From contig CAJNDS010002104.1 of assembly GCA_905221605.1 (NCBI GenBank), positions 247,001 through 311,000 on the forward strand: a DNA stretch of 64,000 nucleotides, in the 5' to 3' direction. Position numbers and translations under genes: made by a program. The notes beneath the pieces were generated by a model. That model was not told where the DNA came from. It made no database searches and was given only the letters and a program-made list of their open reading frames with translations. Positions 56,561-64,000 of the stretch are shown piece after piece; position 1 is the first letter of the stretch; every line of letters begins with the position of its first letter. This DNA comes from Symbiodinium natans (taxonomy: Eukaryota; Sar; Dinophyceae; Suessiales; Symbiodiniaceae).

Positions 56561-56589
56561 TTTGTGTGTCAAGAAACCTGCAGGCAGTC

Positions 56590-56880
56590 CGTGACACCAC
56601 CGTTGAATCTGGGTGCCCTCGGAACTATCAACAAAACTCCTCGCCTAGCGACCGGCACTGCTTGCGGAGCCCCGAGGGCAAAGGCCTCACCGTCATAGCT
56701 TCCATCTTTGTATGCCAAGGGCCCCTAAACCCTAAACCCTAAACCCTGATAATGGGGGGCCTTGCTGGTCCCAGGATGAGAGTGCGTTCGGGGTGTGGCC
56801 AAGGGGTCCGGCTGCCCCTGTTGCTGCTTGAAGAGGCCTTCTGGGCATTTCGGCCACAGACCCCCAATAACTACGAAGCG
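56590..56880 (-). CDS. Unknown gene fragment split by a 21-nt telomeric insertion
   Basis: The minus strand encodes RFVVIGGLWPKCPEGLFKQQ and PRTHSHPGTSKAPHYQ (56880-56746), then exactly 21 nt of TTTAGGG repeat (56745-56725), then GPLAYKDGSYDGEAFALGAP and QAVPVAR (56724-56590). Both halves are in the same frame; the insertion itself contributes a TAG. Both halves look like normal protein but the family is not recognised. The insertion starts with GT one base in and ends TTTAG, yet 20-21 nt is too short for a usual intron. Confidence 0.42.
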
Positions 56881-56991
56881 TTTAGGGTTTAGGGTTAAGG
56901 GTTAGGGTTTAACAAGGAAAGGCCAATCTTTCCTGAAATAAGAACCATCATCAAGCATAGTGCCCATCATAACCACAATAAACATCGTCAT

Positions 56992-57025
<34 letters not shown>

Positions 57026-58016
57026 CAACATTACTCGTAGTGATCATCACACTGTAGCATTATTTATCATAAACAAACTTGCTAATAAACCAGGGGGAGC
57101 TCCCAAGCGCCCCCATGTTCCCAACCCTGAGAGCCCAAGGTCAAAGATGAAGGTGTCAAAGAATGCAGCTCTGCGTTCTGAATAGCAGCCTAGTGCCACG
57201 ATGTGACACAGGGCAAAGGATGTTAGGGGTGGGCTTGTGAATTTAACGTAGGGCACGCCATCGTCAACGTTTCATGAGAACTGGCCAACCTCGGAGAGGA
57301 GTGCCATGGCGATCGCGTGAAGCTGGTGGCTGTGGCAATCGGAGAACTCCACAACAACAATCGAGAAATGGCAATTGCTGCAGCTGCTGATGAATTGTCG
57401 TTCACTTCACGCATCAATCTACAGCCTCATGCTTGAACTCAGCGCTGTGACGCGGTGTGTTGCTGGTTGCTCATTGTTCACATGCAGCTGCAACATCTTT
57501 GTCAGCACGTCCGGCAGAGAAGTTTGACTGTCTCAACTGCGCCTGAAGAATTCAATTGTTTCAAGAAAAGCACAAAGTATCAACTCAGTTCCAAACTTGA
57601 GACGGCTTAGGGCTATTCTGTTCCGACTGCGCACGGGCCTTTTGACAAGAGTGCGTCCAAAGGGTCGCTAGCAGATGGACTTGACTCATGGTACGTTGCT
57701 CTCCCACTGTTTTAATCTGTTTTGACGAAGCAACTGGAGTGAGAACAACAATTTAGCCATCTACGCAGACTAATTTAGGAGCCTTGCTCTGCCTGATTTG
57801 TCAGACATGCATCGCGCGCTGAAGGCGCTCTGCCGCTCGATGGGCGGCGCCTTCTCCATCACGCAGAGCCCCCTGTCCGCAGCACATCTTGCAGGTGTGT
57901 GGGCCTAATTGCCTGGACACCCTACCACAACACGCAGTGGAGCGCAACCATGGCGAAGAAACACAATGGCCAGGCAGCCAAGCAGAGGGTCCAAATCTGT
58001 GAGTGTAGAGGTCTTA

Positions 58017-58092
58017 TGGTAGTTACATGGTCCCTTAATTGGGGAACCCTTTTAGACCCTTTATACACCCTGTAAATAGCAGGGCCCAGGTG
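58017..58092. mobile_element. Family F repeat
   Basis: Second copy of the element at 24520-24617, shorter by about 20 bp in the middle; the ATACACCCTGTAAATAGCAG region aligns with ATACCCTATACAAATTACGG of the first copy. Confidence 0.6.
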
Positions 58093-58625
58093 GGTATTCC
58101 GACCCGTCGATTCTATGTGTAGCGCGTGGCAAGCTTGGCACCTCGATGTAGCCGTTGCCGAAACCAATGTGGTAGTCAGAGCCTGACTGCAACGAATCAT
58201 GTCCCAAAGCAACCGAAACAGCCGAAGGAATCGCGCAACGGCCCCCGGCCAAAAAAATACCCAATCCGGCGAGAATCGTCAAGGCTAGCCTAGACCGCTA
58301 CGACAGGAGACCCTTTCTGACTTGAACATTCCATGCCAAAGTGGCCATAGCGCATCTGCTTCGCTGTCATCTGCTTTATAGGCCCAAAGTTGGCCAAAGG
58401 GTGCTCAAAACTGCGGTCGTGCCATCCCCACATGCCCCACACCCGGCCAACGGTCTGTGAGGGAGCTGGGTTTTAGTTGAAAGTTGAAAGAACTAGCGTG
58501 GCGGGCCTGAACTTCGCGGCTGAGTACCAAGCCCAAAGCGCAACCAATAGTGCACAAGCAAGCGGTGACACGGCAAGTCTTGCTTCATGGATGCTGCGCT
58601 GGCAGCTGCTCCTGTGTCCATGTCA

Positions 58626-58669
58626 CCCTAAACCCTAAACCCTAAACCCTAAACCCTAAACCCTAAACC

Positions 58670-58736
<67 letters not shown>

Positions 58737-58748
58737 ACCCTAAACCCT
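58626..58748. repeat. Telomeric tract with an expanded CCCTCAA variant block
   Basis: About six CCCTAAA units, then 10-11 uniform CCCTCAA units, then CCCTAAA again. Confidence 0.95.
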
Positions 58749-58849
58749 GCCTGCCAAGAAGACGTTGGGGAGCTTCTCCATGTTTTGGAAGGCTGTCCAG
58801 AACCTTGGAGCTGCAGTGCTGCACGACCGTGACCCATTGCAAAGCTTCG

Positions 58850-59330
58850 TTATATATATATATACATACATAATATAGTATCGTTATATATATATATATA
58901 TACATAATATAGTATAGTATAGCATAATATGACATTATGTTATATAATATTATATGATATTTACATTACATGATATGATATGATATTATATTCGATTAGA
59001 CTATATGATAGTGTATTGTATTGTATTATATTATATTGTATTATATTCTATTATTATATGTTGACATATGTTCTATGATATAATATTGTATATTATATTA
59101 TATCATATTATATCAAATTATATCATGTTATATCATATTATATCATACTATATTATAGATCATATTTTATGATTCTGATATTATATTAAATATGTTGATA
59201 TTATATATATATATATACAGACATATATATATATATATATGCACATATATGTAAAGACATCTGTATTTGACATTTATACTCGTGTGTATGTGTGTATTGG
59301 TATGTATATATATAGAGGGATAGAGCTATG
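58850..59330. repeat. AT-rich block
   Basis: TATATA and ATATTATATCAT words throughout, nearly no G or C for 400 bp. No gene. Confidence 0.9.
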
Positions 59331-60296
59331 TGGCTGTGGTTGAATTTGTTTACTCCAAAAACTGGCTATTCTTGTGCTTATTTGGTATGACTGGTGATCA
59401 TTGCATGCGCAACTAAGGCTTGGTGATGGCGACAGCCATCAACCTACTTCCTCCTATCGCCGTGAGGGTGTAGACTTCGAGTGTGAAATCTTGAATATAG
59501 GGACAGAAATAAGTGATTTGACTTTGCACCACGTATTGGCATCCGAAGCCTATGCCCCTGAGTGACAGGACAGGTTTTCCAAAACAAGATCAGTTGCCAG
59601 CGCCCCCCCCCCCCCCCCCCCACACCTCCGCAACCCCGTTAAGCCAAGCAGCGCCGGAACCGACATGACACCTGGTGTGAAGAAGCCGGTGTAAGCTCCC
59701 CGAGCAAATGGCTGATCCTGGGTGGACAGGCAAGAGCGCGCCACGGACTGGAAATAGCAGCATAGCTAGTTAGCCTGAGCAGGCTTGAGCCATTCAATCT
59801 CAGCATCCGCCCAGTTGTGCGTCACGAAGCTTGGTCTCAGTGTTTTGGCCTTCCGGCTGAGAGGTGGCTCAAAGGCACGCATCTGACACCGATCATGAAT
59901 CAAGTGTCCTAGTACATCCTCGCATGGCCTTTGAGCTGTTGAAGCTCATCGCCAGGAACTCCAGGAAGCGCTCCTGTCAAAGTCACAAAAACAGCACTTG
60001 TAAGCCTGTTGCTTCACTTCCACGGCATGGAAGGCCTGCTGCTCATTCTGGCTCATCTGTAGAAAATGAAGGTTCTGCCGGCCCTCCACAAAACACACCT
60101 AGGCTTCATGGTCAAGGGCTCCCTGCACTCAAACCACATGTTCCATCATGGGCAAGCCTCTTATGGGCCAAGAGGCGATAACACCAAGTCGTCTGGAGTA
60201 GGGCGAGTGGTCCATGCACTGGACAAACCTTGATTTCTGACAGACCAAGTCTACGTTCTGTTCGTCCATCCGTTTGTTGTGCATCATGACACAAAT

Positions 60297-60403
60297 GGGG
60301 GTTTACGATATTCGGGTTTGCCTAGTTGCGGTGTCCTTATTCTAAGGGGATCCCACTATTTGGGGGGTCTATTTTAGGAGCGCCCTATTTTCGTAAACCC
60401 CCC
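60297..60403. mobile_element. Family B MITE, 107 bp, 4-bp duplication AAAT
   Basis: Ends GGGGGTTTACGATATTCGGG and CCCTATTTTCGTAAACCCCC are inverted repeats, flanked by AAAT on both sides (60293-60296, 60404-60407). Confidence 0.8.
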
Positions 60404-60583
60404 AAATCATGACCAGGCCAGGCACAAAGGCAGATCGGTGTCGGGGGCGGGGAGCGACAGCTTCGGTGGCAGGCTCGTGGACAGGATTTCACCCTGCAGG
60501 CCAAGCTCCCTCCACCATGGCCCTTCCTTGTAGACGGCTGCCTGAATGGGTTTAGGGTTTAGCCTCGGTACACTTCTCGATTT

Positions 60584-60633
60584 GTTTAGGGTTTAGGGTT
60601 TAGGGTTTAGGGTTTAGGGTTTAGGGTTTAGGG
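60584..60633. repeat. Telomeric repeat tract (TTTAGGG)n
   Basis: Seven units. The short string GGTACACTTCTCGATTTG just before it also occurs at 27330-27347, near another telomere-like run. Confidence 0.95.
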
Positions 60634-62385
60634 ATCACGGGCATATGCCGACACTGCATCCCAAGCAGATACCGGGCGAGAGGTTCTTGGAAGAACCGAT
60701 GTCATCTCATGCGGCGAATCTCGTCTGCAATCTGCCTACCGCAAGCAGCACAAGTGTCTGTCAGGTGGCCAGCTTGAGCGAAGTCCCCATCGGCATCCTT
60801 ATAGACTTCAAGCGAACTTCCGTACTGTGCGTTGGAGAACAGCTTTTCAACGGGGAGCCTAAGTCATAAACATAAACAATGTGGGGGGGGGGGGGTGACC
60901 CAATCCTCAGTGAGCCGCCAAAGTTATTTTGCGTAGGGCGAAGGCTCTATCGGAGTCCCTCCTTTAAAATTCGAACCTTCCAGCAAAGCACCCCACAAGA
61001 GACACTTGCGATTGCGCTTTCTCGCTGCGCCGCTGGCTTTCATTCGTCTGCCTACTTTTGCTGAACGCTTTCGTTGCTCCATAAGGATCTAGATGTTCGA
61101 TACCTGTCATCCTGTCACTCATGATGGCACCAACATTCGGCCCAGTTTCCGCTGCAACCACTGGGCATCGGCACCACCCAAAGGCGGATCGAAACTTATA
61201 CCCAATATTGCTGAAGGAGGTCCTGGCTCTATGTTTGTCAATACTAAGAATCTGGGCAGTGTTCCCTCCGAGTCCTGTGAGGATTGCTGCTCGCGCACGG
61301 AAACTCTTCCCTGATCGAACGCGGACCTCCACGCCCTCACCTTAGCCGATGAGGCCGTGGCAAAAGCTGCTGAGCTACTACTAGACAGCCCAGGCACGGT
61401 CGGATTTGACAGAGGTCACCTCCTGGCCCAAGAGCACAGAATCCCCAAGCTTCGCGGCAATGCGGAGTGGGATGGCTTGAGTTCCTCAGGCCCAGGCTGT
61501 GGCTGCGCGTCCAAGAGTATTTTAAAACTATCTATTACTTGATTCATAGATGACTACAATATGATTGCATTTTGATGCATGAAGGAATGTATTTAAAAGC
61601 AGGTTCATAGTTATTTGATTGCTCTGTGCTTGTATTCATATGAGTATCTATGTATTTATACAGTTGTTGTTATAGCGTTAACTGTACTGATATTGATATG
61701 GCCATGCCACGAAGGCCACAACAACAAGGCTTGACAACTGCATCGGCGCCTCCGCGCACTCGATACTGCGAGTCTGCGCCCTTGCTGTTGCAGCCTTCCA
61801 CATGCTTCCCCGCGCCAAGAGAGGCAGACAGTGCCTAGTATATTAGTATATTGGTTCATGGGGATAGTAGTGTGCTAGAAAAGATGGTGTGTTGTCAGAC
61901 TGTTATACTGAATCTCGTCCTTGAGACATTCTCGCGCTGCACAAGACGCGCAGGCATGAGCAGCTATCTCGCATCGAAGACTCAGAGCAAATCTTTGCAG
62001 CTGCATAAGATGTCCACGGCCACATAATTACGAGTACCTCTACCATTTGGACCATTAAAACAGTCAGGCCATGTCAAACCTTCTCAATCTCCATGCCTTT
62101 GAAGGACAGGAGGTTGTACAGGAATGAGACCGCTTCTGGCTCCTGTGCGTTTTTCTCGTGGATGCCTCAGCACTTGCAGCGAGAACAGGCGTCTTGCAAC
62201 TGCAGACGATGAGGTATCAAACCAAAGGGGCACAGTGTCCCAGTGATGCCGACAAAGGTCAGTTTCTCAGCACCTGCTCGGCATCCTGCCCAAGGCGTAG
62301 CAGGCCGTTACCGTAACTTAGAAATTAGGGGGGAGCGACTGTTGAGAACTTCAGAACTTCCACCCTGAAGCAGCTCCGGTCGAAG

Positions 62386-63935
62386 GACTTCTTTGTTGAA
62401 CCTGGCATGTCTTTCACGGGCCCATCGCGGAGTTGCGTGGGCTGAGAAGCTTGCGCGTGCTGCACATCCTTCAACTGTCACCGGCCAATCCAGCCTTGCC
62501 CCAAGTCACCACAGATCCATCAGCCCGGATCGCAACAAACACCCCAAAAGAAGCTTGCAACTGCAGCACGTTCCTCAGCTCACTTTGTACGGAACTGCTG
62601 TCGCCTCCATATGCAGCATCCCCCCAAGTCACTGCAGATCCATCAGCCCGGATTGCAGCAAAGGCCTTTGAAGAAGCTTGTACCTGCTGCACGTCCTTGA
62701 GCTCACCTTGTACGGTACTGCTGTCGCCGCCAAATGCAGCATCGCCTCAAGTCACCACAGATCCATCAGCAAGGATCGCAGCAAACGCCTTTGAAGAAGC
62801 TTGTATGTGCTGCACGTCCTTCAGCGCACCTTGTACGGTGCTGCTGTCGCCGCCACATGCAGCATCACCCCAAGTCACCACAGATCCATCAGCCCGGATT
62901 GCAGCAAAGGCCTGTGAAGAAGCTTGCACCTGTTGCACGTCCTTCAGCTCACCTTTTGCGGTACTGCTGTCGCCGCCACATGCAGCGTCGCCCCAGGTCA
63001 CCACAGATCCATCAGCCCGGATCGCAGCAAAAGCCCTGCCAGAAGCTTGGACCTGCAGCACGTTCCTCAGCTCGCCTTGTACGGCACTACTGTTGCCGCC
63101 ACATGCAGCATTCCCCCAACTCACCACAGATCCATCAGCCCGGATCGCAGCAAACGCCCCAAAAGAAGCTTGTATGTGCTGCACGTTCTTCAGCTCACCT
63201 TCTACGGCTCTGCTGTGGCCACGAAATGCAGCATCGCCTCAAGTCACCACAGATCCATCAGCCCGGATTGCAGCAAAGGCCTGTGAAGAAGCTTGCACCT
63301 GCTGCACGTTCTTCAGCCCACCCTCTACGGCACGGCTGTTGCCGCCAAATGCAGCATGGCCCCAAGTCACCACAGATCCATCAGTCCGGATTGCAGCAAA
63401 GGCCTTTGAAGAAGCTTGCACCTGCTGCACGTCCTTGAGCTCACCTTGTACGGCACTGCTGTCGCCGCCACATGTAGAATCAGCCCAAGTCACCACAGAT
63501 CCATCAGCAAGGATCGCAGCAAATGCCCCGAAAGAAGCTTGTATGTGCTGCACGTCCTTCAGCTCACCTTGTACGGTGCTGCTGTCGCCGCCACATGTAG
63601 CATCGCCCCAAGTGTCCACAGATCCATCACACAGCAGAAAAGCCCAGGCAGTTCTGTTCTGGTGTACTCTCCAAAAGAACTTTGAAGCTTTAGCGCGATG
63701 CTCTCCCACATGCAGGGTCAACACATCGTTGTCTCGCAAGCCTGTTTCCTTGAAAGCGCCTCTGGCCAGTGCCTCTCCAGAAGCTGTCAGCAGCTTTCCT
63801 TTCCCCCACTCCCAGAGCACTCTGGGCCATCTGTCTCAAGCAGTCAATGGAGACGTCGGGCTGTATTTCCAAAGTAACACCCCGGCCACTCGTGCCGCTC
63901 GAACCGCCCCTCGGGCTGCGATATGTAAGGTTCTT
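62386..63935 (-). pseudogene. RCC1-like 10-repeat propeller gene with N-terminal ubiquitin-like region, damaged
   Basis: One minus-strand frame runs through ten tandem 41-residue units with the pattern AFAAIRADGSVVTWGDAA followed by GGDSSxVQGELKDVQQVQAS. This is the RCC1/UVR8/HERC-like beta-propeller repeat expanded in dinoflagellates. Upstream lies a ubiquitin-like segment (VTLEIQPDVSIDCLRQMAQ then GKLLTASGEALARGAF). Four lesions are visible. A run of five G's near 63810 (GTGGGGGAAA) shifts the frame inside the N-terminal domain. The Trp of repeats 4 and 8 is replaced by TGA (63239-63241 and 62747-62749). About 19 nt are missing in repeat 10 near 62478, after which the frame shifts and the repeat decays. 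Reading continues in the same frame between the TGA codons, so the damage is recent, or the TGAs are recoded or edited. The true 5' end is uncertain. Expected role: a protein-interaction propeller; no enzyme domain is seen. Confidence 0.85.
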
Positions 63936-64000
63936 GGTCCCAGTGGTGGGGGTTTGAGCCCAAAACCCGAAACATAAAGCCTACAGCATGAGAATCTCTC

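Larger units (their letters stand above)
57060..59860. other. Unassigned apart from repeats
   Basis: Holds the family F copy, the CCCTCAA array and the AT-rich block. A minus-strand frame at 57256-57050 (ERRAAFFDTFIFDLGLSGLG) looks faintly coding. Nothing recognised. Confidence 0.4.

Noticed and set aside
60964..61397. Overlapping frames of 74-122 codons on both strands
   Set aside because: Three different frames look equally protein-like, so no strand or frame could be chosen.
62433..63977. 514-codon plus-strand frame
   Set aside because: Antisense shadow of the RCC1-like repeats; its CCTSLSSPCTVLLSPP pattern is the complement of the propeller codons.
1..64000. Relict dinoflagellate spliced-leader sequence next to genes
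   Set aside because: I looked for TTTTGGCTCAAG and its complement near the intronless genes and found no convincing match; short CTTGAGCCA at 59784 diverges at once.
1..64000. CRISPR arrays, rRNA operons, bacterial insertion sequences
   Set aside because: None seen; repeats lack spacer regularity and no rRNA landmark was recognised.

Overview
The window looks like nuclear DNA of a dinoflagellate, most likely of the Symbiodiniaceae type. Four things point there. Arabidopsis-type telomere repeats (CCCTAAA/TTTAGGG) are scattered through the interior at 40 or so places. Two intact intronless genes have a TGCAG acceptor-like site directly before the ATG, as expected for spliced-leader trans-splicing. 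The protein families (ankyrin repeats behind a ubiquitin-like start, and a 41-residue RCC1-like propeller) are ones expanded in these algae. Plausible introns with GC as well as GT donors separate very short exons. Base composition is near 50% GC with AT-rich and poly-G islands. Nothing suggests a prokaryote: no operons, ribosome-binding sites, CRISPR arrays or insertion sequences.

Three genes can be named with confidence, all on the minus strand: an 11-repeat ankyrin protein (29.8-31.3 kb), a NOL1/NOP2/Sun RNA cytosine-5 methyltransferase (52.2-53.4 kb), and a 10-repeat RCC1-like propeller gene at the right edge (62.4-63.9 kb). The last carries two in-frame TGA codons at conserved Trp positions plus two frameshifting lesions. 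Below these are fragments of multi-exon genes that I can recognise: WD40-repeat exons (23.7-24.5 kb, minus) and exons of a glycoside-hydrolase-like TIM barrel (9.0-9.9 kb, minus). Others are recognised only because a reading frame continues across an intron: 5-7.8 kb minus, 14.4 kb plus, 37.7-38.2 kb minus, 39.1-39.5 kb plus, 50.0-50.7 kb plus, 56.6-56.9 kb minus. At this base composition open frames of 100-150 codons are common by chance, often on both strands at once. I therefore left most open frames unannotated and gave low confidence to those listed on protein-like appearance alone.

The space between exons is filled by repeats. At least six families of short inverted-repeat elements (70-170 bp) occur. 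One (ends TTGGGATGTTCCCC) makes 8-bp target duplications and another (ends GGGGGTTTACG) makes 4-bp duplications. There are also long palindromes (2.5-3.7, 4.2-4.4, 12.06-12.3 kb), an AT-rich tandem block (12.4-13.4 kb), microsatellites, and the telomeric tracts.

The most interesting pattern is how repeats and introns relate. Several telomeric tracts sit between exon-like segments, are bounded by 6-9-bp direct repeats, and restore the reading frame when removed. At three copies the TTGGGAT|GT terminal repeat of the 8-bp-duplication element falls exactly where an in-frame 5' splice site is needed. Together these suggest that introns here were created or enlarged both by miniature DNA transposons and by telomere-repeat insertion.
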